The notes under the pieces: generated by a model | What the model was told of the DNA's origin: nothing | The model's database searches: none | What the model saw: the letters and a program-made list of their open reading frames with translations, nothing else | Assembly: GCA_963853835.1 (NCBI GenBank) | Contig: OY970835.1 | Coordinates: forward strand, 7,679,501-7,743,500 | From: Calendula officinalis | Taxonomy: Eukaryota > Streptophyta > Magnoliopsida > Asterales > Asteraceae | Direction: 5' to 3' | Length of the DNA: 64,000 bases | Program-made: the position numbers and the translations under genes | In this document: positions 11,683 to 25,267 of the stretch, piece after piece | Position numbering within the stretch: the stretch's first letter is position 1 | Layout of the letters: each line of letters begins with the position of its first letter

Positions 11683-12534
11683 TTGATATATTCAAATATT
11701 TGTGAACTGAATGGGATACTCAAACGTGGAGGTAAAAGATGTTTCATTACATTTTGTGATGACTCTAGCCGCTATTTACATGTTTACTTGTTGCATTCAA
11801 AAGATGAAGCTTTTAATGCATTCAAACTGTATAAGTGCGAGGCTGAAAACCAACATGACAAACACATTAAGATTCTTCTCTTGGAAAGAGGCGAAGAATA
11901 CTTTAATCATGAGTTTGATACATTCTGTGAAGAGAATGGTATCAAGCATGAATGAATGTCACCATATACTCCCCAACCGAATGGATTGGTTGAAAGAAAA
12001 AATAGAACCCTTGTTAAAAATGGTCAACTGTATGTTGAATCAATCGGGTTTATCACACAATCGGTGGGGGAAGCTTTGTTGACTGCATGTTATGTGCACA
12101 ACAGAATCACTAGTCGTGTGATTCCTTCTAGTCCATATGAATTATGGAATGGAAGAAAACCTAACTTAGATTATCTAAGAGTGTGGGGGTGTTTAACTTA
12201 TTATCTTACACCTGATCCTAAAAGATCCAAGTTGGGAGCTCGAGCTACGAAGTGTATATTCATTGGATATGCTCAGAATAGTAAGGCCTACCAATTGTTG
12301 TATAATGAATCAGGAGTTATCGTGGAATCCAAAGATGTGGAATTCTTCGAGGATAAGTTAATAGGAGATGATGAAATCTCCAATCCCAACTCTAATCCCA
12401 TTTCAGCACCCAATACTTCTCGAGATATTCTCTCACCTTCTTCTGCTGTAAAAGAACCAAGGAGAAGTACAAGGGTCAGAAAGGAAAAGAATTTTGGAGA
12501 CGATTTTCTATCATACTTGGTTGACGGATCTTAA
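11683..12534 (+). pseudogene. Element K integrase, one in-frame stop
   Basis: Integrase core in one frame with a single TGA at 11953-11955. Before it: CFITFCDDSSRYLHVYLL, with a catalytic Asp region, and LERGEEYFNHEFD. After it: TPQPNGLVERKNRTLV, holding the catalytic Glu. The tail has WGCLTYYL and KCIFIGYAQNSKAY, the usual post-core motifs, then a Ser/Pro-rich linker ending in RRSTRVRKEKNFGDDF. The leading zinc-binding segment is degraded. Intact before the stop mutation, inactive now. Confidence 0.85.
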
Positions 12535-13563
12535 TCTAAAGTGACGAGAGAGGTCATTTTAGCTATTAATTTAGATGATGATCCTAAGACTTTTACTAGA
12601 AGCCATTAATGATGAAATGGACTCAATTATGGGAAATGGAACTTGGGAGTTAGCTGATCTTCCCAAGGGTATAAGACCCATATGATCTATATGGATCTTC
12701 AAGACGAAGTATCATCCAGATGGATCAATATCTGTCTATAAAGCGAGATTAGTTATTTCGATACATATGCTCCGGTTGCTAGAATCAGTTCAATTAGAAC
12801 TCTTATAGCAATCTCAGCATTGAAAGCACTGTACATTCATCAAATGGATGTAAAGACAGCCTTTCTAAATGGATATCTCAAGGAGGAGATATACTTGGAG
12901 CAACATGAAGGTTTCATTGTATCCGGACAAGAAAACAAAGTATGTAGACTTATTAAATCACTGTACGGTTTGAAGCAAGCTCCAAAACAGTGGCATGAGA
13001 GGTTTGACACCACTGTATCTGCATTTGGTTTTAAACATAATAGTGTTGATAGATGTATCTATAATAAATGCACATCTGAATACACGGTAGTTATCAGTTT
13101 TTATCTTGATGATATGTTGATCATTGGCATTCACCTACAAGGTATTCTTGATACGAAGAAATTCCTATCCTCGAACTTTAAGATGAAAGATTTAGGGGAA
13201 GTGGATACCGTTCTTGGTATTAAGGTTAAAAGGAAAGATAGTCAAATTTCTCTAAGTCAATCTCATTACATAGAGAAAATATTGACAAAGTTTCAACACT
13301 TGAATATTAAGGAATTTAACACTCCTTTCGATTCTAGTTTAAAACTTGAAGTGAACTCTGGTAGAGCAGTGGCTCAACTAGAATATGCTAGTGCAATTAG
13401 AAGCATGATGTATGCTACATACTGCACAAGACCTGACATTGCTTTTGCAGTAAGCAAACTAAGTCAATACACAGTCAACCCCAGTATAGAGCACTGGAAG
13501 GCAGTGGGAAGAATACTAGGATACCTGAAAAGGACTAGTAATCTTGAGTTGACTTACACGTAA
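12535..13563 (+). pseudogene. Element K reverse transcriptase
   Basis: RT is open from about 12820 to a TAA at 13561-13563. Motifs include QMDVKTAFLNGYLKEEIYLE, KSLYGLKQAPKQWHERF, the catalytic YLDD at 13102-13113, and TRPDIAFAVSKLSQY. The upstream 280 bp hold the start of the domain (GNGTWELADLPKG, then APVARIS) but in shifted frames with stops. The YLDD variant in place of YVDD is seen in some copia lineages. Confidence 0.88.
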
Positions 13564-14035
13564 AAATCTAGTATACTAGAGGGGTATTCAGATGCCAGTT
13601 GGATTGATAACAGGAGTGATTCTAAATCCACGAGTGGATGTATTTATACACTAGCTGGTGGGGCTATTTCTTGGGCGAGCAAGAAACAGTCATGTATAGC
13701 TCACTCAACGAAGGAAGCTGAGCTTATTGATTTAGCTTCTGTAAGAAAAAAGGCAAAGTGGATTAGAGATCTACTCTTGGATATCCGTTTGTAGGATACT
13801 CCGATGCCTTCAATTCCCATGTACTGTGATAGTGAGGCCACACTGTCTAAAGTATAATGGGAAGTCGAGACACGTAGATCTTCGACATACTTCTGTGAGA
13901 CAACAAATTGATAGTGGTACCATCAAAGTTGTTTATGTCAAGACAACGAAGAACTTGGCAAATCCGTTTACCAAACCTCTAACGAGAGATTTGGTTACAT
14001 CTACCGCGAGAGTCATGGGTCTAAAACCAAGCTAG
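13564..14035 (+). pseudogene. Element K RNase H
   Basis: Continues after the RT stop with EGYSDASWIDNRSDSKSTSG, AISWASKKQ, then a TKEAELIDLAS version of the TEAEY motif. The end encodes the copia C-terminal block DLRHTSVRQQI and KTTKNLANPFTKPL. At least two stops (TAG near 13792, TAA near 13855) and one frame change interrupt it. About 440 bp of untranslated sequence follow before the polypurine tract. Confidence 0.83.
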
Positions 14036-14503
14036 AATCGTTAGTAATGGAAACCCAACTTGAACTTAGTGCTCCTATTTTCAAGTTTAATGGGTAATAA
14101 TGAAATTACTAACGATAGAAGGTACAATCATTCGTGATAGATCCATGTGAGGTAGGATAGTACGTCGTTGCCGAGAACGAGGATGAGTTAATAACGAGGT
14201 GGTGCCGCCTCAAATGAAGACTTTGGTTTGTCTTCTAAAGGATCATGAAAAGGATTTATAGCACATGGCCGTATTAGTGCTCAAAGAGAACACAAAGATG
14301 GCATATGTTGTGTGGGGGTAAACCGAGGAGGTTATTAAGGTTCTTGGTTTAAACCTATTAGGATACCATTGAATCAGTCTCTTCTTGTTTGCTCACATTA
14401 AACTTGGGTTTAATCTTCGTGACACCCAGGTGACAGCATCTGTCTGAATGAAAGGAAACTTACCAACTTGGCGGGGGATTGTTGGAATATTAAAAGGATA
14501 TTG

Positions 14504-15884
14504 TGTCACACCCCGCCAAAAATGGTTTTGCGGAAGAACGAGGTGCGACTAACTAGTAACATAACACATCAATAATAGTAAACTTTGCATTAATAGAAAA
14601 TGGATTGTCATTGTTGTTTACAAAACCAAAAGTACTTGTTTAAAATATAAAATCAATGCAACATGTTGTACTTGAAAAACTCTTGTCTTTAAGATTTATT
14701 CTTGAACTAATGCATGACAATCCCGACCATAATTGAATCTTGTAAAACACTAATTTCCGTTACCTGAGAAAACATATAGAAAAAAGTGTCAACACAAAGG
14801 TTGGTGAGTTCACAGGTTTTGTGACTCCAATAATCAAAATCTTTTAAAATCATTTCGTACAATCTTGTACAATTTGTATCGTTGTTCTGAAATATTGAAC
14901 AATTTGTTTTTAGGTGCAATTCATAATCCCTTGACATGCTTGCAATACATTCAAGTTAAGGTATAATCAAGGAGCTTATAATCAAACCGAAATCTAAAAT
15001 ATTTAGAATATAAAGCTCACTCTCAGGTAGACTAGCGCGACTAGTCATGAGCGGGGGATCAATCCCGATAGTACTATCTCTATATTCCTTGGCTACCACA
15101 AATAGTTAATGATTACTGTTAAACGTGGACTCGTAGCATGGTCCGTTGTCCTTCATCATTAGGTACGTGTACACAACAATGATTATACAAAGATTATTTA
15201 TTGCAAAATAGTTGAGTAGTTATATGTTTTCTCCCCCAAATAAAATAGTTATAAAGCAGTAAAAGTGGGGCCGTGAAATTCACTTTATGCGTAGCTAGCG
15301 TTGTGAAATCAACAAAAGTTGGGGTTTCCAACCAAACAATCCTGGCGTCCTAAAAGCATAATAATAAACAGATCAGTGACGGTCCAATTGACATGCTAAA
15401 TTTACATGATGCACAAATGATTCTCTCAGCACGAATCTAGACTCGAGCGATACGTTGGTGACTCGATTGAATTAGTCTCGTATATTAGATATGTTTGTTT
15501 GGATTAAACAAGAGTTGAAAAATAGGTTACACTTCAGTCGAAAGTAATTGATTTGTGATACAAAAGATAATTATTTAAATAAAAGTAAAATTTAAGTAAT
15601 TATTTATAATTATTTAATAATTAATTTAATAACTAATTAGAAAACTCAGTTAAGTAAATAATAATTAATTAAACAATTTAAGAAATGTTTTAATCATAAA
15701 TATTATTTAAATATCATCAAAATGAAAAGTAAAAATTTGCTTACTTTGTAAATAGGCTCGATTAGAATACTGGGCCCAAATTTAAATCACTTGGCCTTAA
15801 TATATAAAACTTGGACTGATATTATTTGATGGGCCGAGATGTGTCTACCGGAGGTCATCACCGGAGTTTACGCCGGTCACAAAC
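14504..15884 (-). mobile_element. Solo LTR D, first segment
   Basis: Begins TGTCACACCCCGCC, the inverted end of an LTR that closes ...GGCGGGGTGTGACA, as in the tandem array and in solo LTR E. Immediately before it is TATTG (14499-14503), matched by TATTG at 51323-51327, so D is one insertion later split by two younger elements. It shares with the array LTRs a block around the palindromic GGGATTGATCCCCCGCTCAT and the GTGAACTCACCAACCTTTGT block, but differs elsewhere: a sister family. The tandem array starts at 15885. Confidence 0.88.
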
Positions 15885-18800
15885 TGTGACAACCCTCGGA
15901 AACGGGTCGCTCTTCCGACACCTGATTTGACCGTGCACAGGTTTATAAAATGTAAATTATCAAATTAAGAAATATATTTGATTTATTAAGCCCAACGAGA
16001 ACCTGGATCACTGTATCGATCATATACATTTTATGTGCACAAGCTATTCACGATAGTATATTCAGTGAGATCTAGCTATTGTTCAGTAGATAACAAATTT
16101 ATGCGTTAGTGACACGAAAACGTAAATTATATAAAATATATTGTTCTACAGAATATATTTTTACAATGGAATATATCCCTACTGAATCAAATCATACGTT
16201 AATGCGTGAACCGTCGTTAACTTAGACATACAAATAAAGATGTAGTCATCAATTAATTATGAAATGCAAGAAATAAACTTAAAATGAAATACATCATCTT
16301 TTGAAACAACAAAAGAGATATCCCAAGTAACTACGAGGTTTAAAAGAAAATAAAATAAAAATAAAGCACTATTATATTATAGCTTGTCTAAAGAAAGCAT
16401 TTTAACCTACAAACCTAAACTCAAACTCTACATGTCTATACCTCCTGCTCCATTTCCCTCTTGCGTGTTGACAGTATCACAAAATCCCTTTTTGATCTTT
16501 TCCATCACTTTTACTTAAATACATGATTCATTTACTAACTACATGTAAGGTAAACTCTCAACAACTTTTATCTGCTTTTCTTTTTGTGATATATGGCTGC
16601 AACATGTACAAAGGGGACATCTCCATCAACTTTATATCAACTTTCCCAACCCATCGTGGTTTGTACAATTTATAAAGTCAAACAAGAAACCTTTATCAAA
16701 CTATGGGATTGACCTTTGGTCATTAACCCTCATCACCAACTAATACATCCCTTCTCTTTCATTTCACCCACACAGCCCCAAACAAGCTCTAGAAAACCCT
16801 CTTAACTCCTAAAATCCGGCCAAGGCAAAATACCACATTCTTCAACCTTCAAACATGCATAACTTCTTCATTATAACTCCAAATTAGGTGATTCAAGTTG
16901 CCAAATCACCATAGCAACTTCCTCTACAATATTCCACCATTTAAACACTCACAAATTCACTAGAGGACTGACGAAAATCCAGAGGAAGGGGCTGTCCTGA
17001 TTTTCGTATCTCATTCATCTTTGTGTAAGCTTCGATTTCTTGATTTCTACACCATTTCTAACCTACATCTTCTAGTATGCTTATATTAACTTTATTCTAA
17101 GAAGTGGCCAAAGAAGATCTCTCTCTCTTTTGGTGCTTTGGAGAAGAAGAAGAACACTTCAAAGTCATAAGTTTCAAATCCGAAAAGCTTTGTGAGATTC
17201 CACCACTATTTTCGTTTACACCTTTATAATTGTATGGTTGTTCTAGCAAAGTGTTCACTCACAAGAATCTCTTCAAAATTATGTTAAAAATAAGTTTATA
17301 AAGCTCTTTAAAGAAATCGTGCTTAAAGACCTATAAAAGAATCGAAAACTGATTTAAAACCAAAGTGGGAACTTTTGGTGATAAATCCACCATCTAGTAG
17401 TATCATGAACCCTATGACAAATTTGAAACTAAGAAAGTTAATGTATTATATACTCTTATAAACTTGTGACCTAAGAAAATGAAAGAAAATACATTTATAC
17501 AAAATCTGTTAAAAACTTATATTACCTACCGAAAATATAGATCCTTTTTCTTTGTAACTCAAAACAACTATAACAACTAACATAATTTGAACCTAAACAG
17601 TTTGTAGTTAAGAACTCTTTGTCAAAATAATTATGTAAACAATTGTATAAAATGGGAACTTTAAAGCACACATAAAGATGGAACCGAGCTACATGAACAA
17701 CGGTCACGAGTGAGGCTTTTGCTTCATGAGAATGCATATTTCAAGTAATTGATATTTTTAAATAATGGTTTCCTATTAAGAATTAAATTGTGTCCATGTG
17801 ATGTGTATGAACGGTTTAAATGGCAGTACTTCCAAAACTTCATAATGCGAATTGTATATCATGTGCATTCAAGTGCATATATACAAAGAATTAATTAACT
17901 TTAATTAACTTTAATATTAATTAATTTTATGGATCAACCAACTTTTGTTAACTTTAACGTAGGGGTTTAATAAAGAAAATGTCCATTATTTGGAAATAGA
18001 AAAATAATGTTTTAATTAAATATGTATTTTTTTGACTTAGCTAAAAATATGATATTTTAACGACTCAAGATAAATGTATGACTTTGGACCAAAACTTAAA
18101 ATTTCGGTATTTGACAACTAAAAAGAAAACATATATTTTAACGACCTAAACTATATTCGACAGTAATCCTACCTTGAAAATACACAAGAATAAAATACGT
18201 ACTTTATCACAATACTATTATAACTTAGTAAAATCCACGTTAATCACTCGCATCTAATGACATTAAAACATCAATTGAGTGAACCACTTGCATAGACGTG
18301 CTTGTAGAGCGGTCTACTTACCGTTTAACCTCACACATATAGGTAGCTGAGGCGTATTATCAGGCACTATCATTCATTATTTATAGCTCACTAGCATTTG
18401 GAACGTATCAGGTGAGTTTTCACAGCCCCACTTTTACTGTATTTTAACTGTTTTTGGGGTGAGAGACATATGAACTGTTTTATAAATAAATGTTTATACA
18501 TTTTGATATAGTTCATAATCTTTAACGTGACAAGTCATGCATAAACAGTATTTTGGTATAACTAGTCTTTTGAAAGACATTTATGAACAATACTTTGTTA
18601 CAATTAATCTTTGTGAAAACTTGGATAAACTATCCTTTTGAGATAACTGTCATTTAAAAGACATACTCAAACAAGTATTTTTTACAAAAAGGTCTTAACG
18701 AAGACCTATATGGAAAAACTATATTTTGCGACATTAATCTTTGTATAACCGTGAGTTGATAGAGGATCATCCTATCGCCAGATCGTTTAGATCTAACATT

Positions 18801-19587
18801 ACTGTAATCATCAACTATAGTTAGCCAACGAATATATGAGTAGTACTATTCGGGATTGATCCCCCGCTCATGGCTAGTCGCTCTAGCCGTATAACATATG
18901 AGATATATATTCTATTAAAACGTCGTGGACTCGACATGCCTAGGTAAAGGCGGATTTAGGTTTGATTACAGGCTCATGAACTTATACTTTAACTTGTATG
19001 CCTAGCTAGCCTATAAGGGATTACGCACTAAATTATACAATTACGTTTCATGGATTTGAAACAAGTGGAACTTGAACGTACATAGATTTGTACTAAACGA
19101 ATTACCTTTCTAAAATCATGTTGAAATGGTTTTACGCACCGATCGTATGCAAATTATGTTTTATAGAGTTAAAACATTTAACAAAAGGGTATATTAAGCA
19201 CTGAACATGTGCAAATTTGGTTTCTGGGTTTTGAAACGGTTTTCAATGATTATTTTAGTACACGAGTTGTACTAACAAACATTTTGGAATAAATCAACGA
19301 TTTATAGAGTCACAAAACCTGTGAACTCACCAACCTTTGTGTTGACACTTTTTCTAATATGTTTTCTCAGGAAATGAAAGTTGAAGCTTCATTAGCATAT
19401 TCAAACGCATTCGGATTACCATTTTGAAGAAATCTTTATTTACCAAAAACAATAACTTTTGTTTGGAAACATTAAGTATTGGTAATCCATTTTGATTTGC
19501 GTTGATTTACTATTATCGATTGTTGTGATTTCCGATGTAAGTCGCACGCCCGCTCTTCCGCAAAACTAGTTTTGGCGGGGTGTGATA
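15885..19587 (+). repeat. Array LTR 1 (3703 bp)
   Basis: Outer left LTR, preceded by the CAAAC target duplication. It differs from the other three at scattered single bases, for example G at 16550 (T in LTRs 2 and 3) and TATGGATCAACC near 17928-17940, where the others read TAGGGATCAATC. No coding sequence; the largest open frame (71 codons at 17522-17737, minus) is repeated in every LTR copy and resembles nothing I know. Confidence 0.93.
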
Positions 19588-21564
19588 GATTGGTATCAGA
19601 GCTATTGGTTATAGTGAACTAGCGAGAGTCTAGTCTATAACCGAAAAGATTTTGGTTAAACCGTTTTCATTGCATATAGTGTCGCATTGCATATAGTCTA
19701 CATGGATACAGTAGATGGAACATTATATGCCTTAGTTGTAGGTCACATGCTTATAAACCTACACTACACGTTGTAGACTTATACTATACACGGGACACTG
19801 ACACTATACACTACACATTGTACACTTACACAAAACCCTAAACTCCTTACACACTACGAGTCAAAATAACGACTAAATCAGAAAATTCGTTACACGTCAT
19901 CGATCACTAAGGATGATTCCGAATATATCCTAGACGCGAATTGAATTACTAGAATATTTTATGAGAGTTGTATCATAACCGTAAATTCATTAATATAATC
20001 CCATAATTCCGTATGTTGAACGTACGACACGAGTACACGAGAAAGGTACTCTCATCCACGAATAACTGTATGAAGTGATAATGATGACGATATATTGTAC
20101 AATGATATTATAAAAACGGGTGGCCAACGTGTTTATAAATACATAGTACAATGTAGAATTATCAGAGTCATGGATTGCAAAAAGAAACTAAGAAAAATAG
20201 AGAGAGCTTGACATTTCTTTTGTCAACTTTGAAAGGATACATCAATAGACTTTTATCATCTTTCAAAAAGTGTCATGAAAGAAATCAAAACGGTAGAAAT
20301 AGAGACCTCGGTTCTCGCTACTTTATTAATATGAGCACATTTAAACTCACGTGCAAATAGTCGCAATTAAGTGACAACTTTAAAACTTAGTCAAAGATTA
20401 AGACAATGTATCTTTAAGGTAAAAACAATTATTCATAATTGTTAACGATAAATCTAACTTGAAATATATGTCATGCGTGATCGAATTACATAAAGTCATA
20501 GAGAAATCAAGATGTCACATATATAAATATTCAACCTTTTGTAATCACAAACTTTAACAAATATAAGATTTGGCATACTGGATGTTTTGAAAATAATACG
20601 GATTAGAACCAAGATATGCATTATTGTATTAATAACTCGGAGATAGCATGTCGTCAAACGATCAGTATTGGGGTAGGAAAAAAAAATGTATATTTATATA
20701 TGAAACTGAATCACTCCCATGACTATATCAACAAAATTGATGAAAATATTCAAAAGTCAATTTAATATAAGATACTAATATATATACTAGTTTTACCAAT
20801 TACAAAAAAAAAAAGAAAAAAAAAACCGAAGTATGGATACATAAAAGACCGGTAGTAAAACCAAATATTTAAATGACTTGAATAGTTTGTCGTATTTCTT
20901 TCAAATGTATGACAATTTGGGTAATAATAACTTAATCTATTATCCATATTTCTAAACCTATTATTTGGGTCTATACGAACACTTATTTGACCAACTTAAA
21001 TTGTCCAAAATGAAAATCATGGTAATATGTTTATTAATGAGGAATCCTAGATCGTATGTTGGAGCGGGTTTAAAAAGTTATATTTCGAACAGTTAACGAA
21101 AAATTTCAAGTGAGATAAAATTAAGATTAGTAGCATAAAAGTATTTGTAATTTACATATAGTTTGATTTTAACATATATTATCTACACAAATATTGGCAT
21201 CCATTGTTTCACATTATACGGAAATGTGTCTAATTCTAAAATTAATATAATTATTATTATTTTGATACCAAAAATAATTCATGTTGAGATATAAAAAAAA
21301 AATAAAAAATAATTGACATACGAAATACTAAATGTACAAATCAATCACCAAGGAACCAACTAGAAACTTGGATTTATTGACTCAACCGTATATGAGTTAA
21401 GTATAACTAGCTGAAGCGTACGGAAATTCTTCGCTAAAGTCTTAAATTTACTTTGAAACGAGAAGGCCATATAAAATGTAAATACCTGCACTTATTCCTC
21501 GAGACACAAACCGATCGTAACTAATCTTGAATTTCGGGACGAAATTCTTTTAACACGGGGAGAA
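19588..21564 (+). repeat. Array internal region 1 (1977 bp)
   Basis: Starts after TGTGATA with GAT and the primer-binding site TGGTATCAGAGC (19591-19602); ends with GGGACGAAATTCTTTTAACA and the purine tract before LTR 2. It is non-coding, AT-rich, with stops in all frames. It differs from internal regions 2 and 3 at shared sites, for example CACATTTAAACTC near 20335 where both others have CACAGTTTAAACTC. Confidence 0.92.
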
Positions 21565-24500
21565 TGTGACAACCCTCGAAAACGGGTCGCTCTTCCGACA
21601 CCTGATTTGACCGTGCACAGGTTTATAAAATGTAAATTATCAAATTAAGAAATATATTTGATTTATTAAGCCCAACGAGAACCTGGATCACTGTATCGAT
21701 CATATACATTTTATGTGCACAAGCTATTCACGATAGTATATTCAGTGAGATCTAGCTATTGTTCAGTAGATAACAAATTTACGCGTTAGTGACACGAAAA
21801 CGTAAATTATATAAAATATATTGTTCTACAGAATATATTTTTACAATGGAATATATCCCTACTGAATCAAATCATACGTTAATGCGTGAACCGTCGTTAA
21901 CTTAGACATACAAATAAAGATGTAGTCATCAATTAATTATCAAATGCAAGAAATAAACTTAAAATGAAATACATCATCTTTTGAAACAACAAAAGACATA
22001 TCCCAAGTAACTACGAGGTTTAAAAGAAAATAAAATAAAAATAAAGCACTATTATATTATAGCTTGTCTAAAGAAAGCATTTTAACCTACAAACCTAAAC
22101 TCAAACTCTACATGTCTATACCTCCTGCTCCATTTCCCTCTTGCGTGTTGACAGTATCACAAAATCCCTTTTTGATCTTTTCCATCACTTTTACTTAAAT
22201 ACATGATTCATTTACTAACTACATGTAAGTTAAACTCTCAACAACTTTTATCTGCTTTTCTTTTTGTGATATATGGCTGCAACATGTACAAAGGGGACAT
22301 CTCCATCAACTTTATATCAACTTTCCCAACCCATCGTGGTTTGTACAATTTATAAAGTCAAACAAGAAACCTTTATCAAACTATGGGATTGACCTTTGGT
22401 CATTAACCCTCATCACCAACTAATACATCCCTTCTCTTTCATTTCACCCACACAGCCCCAAACAAGCTCTAGAAACCCCTCTTAACTCCTAAAATCCGGC
22501 CAAGGCAAAATACCACATTCTTCAACCTTCAAACATGCATAACTTCTTCATTATAACTCCAAATTAGGTGATTCAAGTTGCCAAATCACCATAGCAACTT
22601 CCTCTACAATATTCCACCATTTAAACACTCACAAATTCACTAGAGGACTGACGAAAATCCAGAGGAAGGGGCTGTCCTGATTTTCGTATCTCATTCATCT
22701 TTGTGTAAGCTTCGATTTCTTGATTTCTACACCATTTCTAACCTACATCTTCTAGTATGCTTATATTAACTTTATTCTAAGAAGTGGCCAAAGAAGATCT
22801 CTCTCTCTTTTGGTGCTTTGGAGAAGAAGAAGAACACTTCAAAGTCATAAGTTTCAAATCCGAAAAGCTTTGTGAGATTCCACCACTATTTTCGTTTACA
22901 CCTTTATAATTGTATGGTTGTTCTAGCAAAGTGTTCACTCACAAGAATCTCTTCAAAATTATGTTAAAAATAAGTTTATAAAGCTCTTTAAAGAAATCGT
23001 GCTTAAAGACCTATAAAAGAATCGAAAACTGATTTAAAACCAAAGTGGGAACTTTTGGTGATAAATCCACCATCTAGTAGTATCATGAACCCTATGACAA
23101 ATTTGAAACTAAGAAAGTTAATGTATTATATACTCTTATAAACTTGTGACCTAAGAAAATGAAAGAAAATACATTTATACAAAATCTGTTAAAAACTTAT
23201 ATTACCTACCGAAAATATAGATCCTTTTTCTTTGTAACTCAAAACAACTATAACAACTAACATAATTTGAACCTAAACAGTTTGTAGTTAAGAACTCTTT
23301 GTCAAAATAATTATGTAAACAATTGTATAAAATGGGAACTTTAAAGCACACATAAAGATGGAACCGAGCTACATGAACAACGGTCACGAGTGAGGCTTTT
23401 GCTTCATGAGAATGCATATTTCAAGTAATTGATATTTTTAAATAATGGTTTCCTATTAAGAATTAAATTGTGTCCATGTGATGTGTATGAACGGTTTAAA
23501 TGGCAGTACTTCCAAAACTTCATAATGCGAATTGTATATCATGTGCATTCAAGTGCATATATACAAAGAATTAATTAACTTTAATTAACTTTAATATTAA
23601 TTAATTTTAGGGATCAATCAACTTTTGTTAACTTTAACGTAGGGGTTTAATAAAGAAAATGTCCATTATTTGGAAATAGAAAAATAATGTTTTAATTAAA
23701 TATGTATTTTTTTTGACTTAGCTAAAAATATGATATTTTAACGACTCAAGATAAATGTATGACTTTGGACCAAAACTTAAAATTTCGGTATTTGACAACT
23801 AAAAAGAAAACATATATTTTAACGACCTAAAATATATTCGACAGTAATCCTACCTTGAAAATACACAAGAATAAAATACGTACTTTATCACAATACTATT
23901 ATAACTTAGTAAAATCCACGTTAATCACTCGCATCTAATGACATTAAAACATCAATTGAGTGAACCACTTGCATAGACGTGCTTGTAGAGCGGTCTACTT
24001 ACCGTTTAACCTCACACATATAGGTAGCTGAGGCGTATTATCAGGCACTATCATTCATTATTTATAGCTCACTAGCATTTGGAACGTATCAGGTGAGTTT
24101 TCACAGCCCCACTTTTACTGTATTTTAACTGTTTTTGGGGTGAGAAACATATGAACTGTTTTATAAATAAATGTTTATACATTTTGATATAGTTCATAAT
24201 CTTTTACGTGACAAGTCATGCATAAACAGTATTTTGGTATAACTAGTCTTTTGAAAGACATTTATGAACAATACTTTGTTACAATTAATCTTTGTGAAAA
24301 CTTGGATAAACTAACCTTTTGAGATAACTGTCATTTAAAAGACATACTCAAACAAGTATTTTTACAAAAAGGTCTTAACGAAGACCTATATGGAAAAACT
24401 ATATTTTGCGACATTAATCTTTGTATAACCGTGAGTTGATAGAGGATCATCCTATCGCCAGATCGTTTAGATCTAACATTACTGTAATCATCAACTATAG

Positions 24501-25267
24501 TTAGCCAACGAATATATGAGTAGTACTATTCGGGATTGATCCCCCGCTCATGGCTAGTCGCTCTAGCCGTATAACATATGAGATATATATTCTATTGAAA
24601 CGTCGTGGACTCGACATGCCTAGGTAAAGGCGGATTTAGGTTTGATTACAGGCTCATGAACTTATACTTTAACTTGTATGCCTAGCTATCCTATAAGGGA
24701 TTCGGCACTAAATTATACAATTACGTTTCATGGATTTGAAACAAGTGGAACTTGAACGTACATAGATTTGTACTAAACGAATTACCTTTCTAAAATCATG
24801 TTGAAATGGTTTTACGCACCGATCGTATGCAAATTATGTTTTATAGAGTTAAAACATTTAACAAAAGGGTATATTAAGCACTGAACATGTGCAAATTTGG
24901 TTTCTGGGTTTTGAAACGGTTTTCAATGATTATTTTAGTACACGAGTTGTACTAACAAACATTTTGGAATAAATCAACGATTTATAGAGTCACAAAACCT
25001 GTGAACTCACCAACCTTTGTGTTGACACTTTTTCTAATATGTTTTCTCAGGAAATGAAAGTTGAAGCTTCATTAGCATATTCAAACGCATTCGGATTACC
25101 ATTTTGAAGAAATATTTATTTACCAAAAACAATAACTTTTGTTTGGAAACATTAAGTATTGGTAATCCATTTTGATTTGCGTTGATTTACTATTATCGAT
25201 TGTTGTGATTTCCGATGTAAGTCGCACGCCCGCTCTTCCGCAAAACTAGTTTTGGCGGGGTGTGATA
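21565..25267 (+). repeat. Array LTR 2 (3703 bp)
   Basis: Near-identical to LTR 3; shares with it variants not in LTRs 1 and 4 (T at 22230, AGAAACCCCTC near 22471). It begins straight after the purine tract of internal region 1 with no target duplication, which shows that it is a shared LTR and not a separate insertion. Confidence 0.93.

Larger units (their letters stand above)
10757..14503 (+). mobile_element. Degenerate copia element K: internal region and first 24 bp of its 3' LTR
   Basis: This plus-strand relic carries protease, integrase, RT and RNase H in copia order, then a polypurine tract (GGCGGGGGAT) and the LTR start TGTTGGAATATT at 14480. Its 5' LTR and most of gag are missing; LTR F abuts at 10756. 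The 3' LTR is split after base 14503 by solo LTR D and the two younger elements within D, and resumes at 51328. Confidence 0.85.

Noticed and set aside
17522..17737. A 71-codon minus-strand ORF found four times at array spacing
   Set aside because: It lies inside the LTR and recurs only because the LTR is repeated; no domain, no start context and AT-rich codon use.
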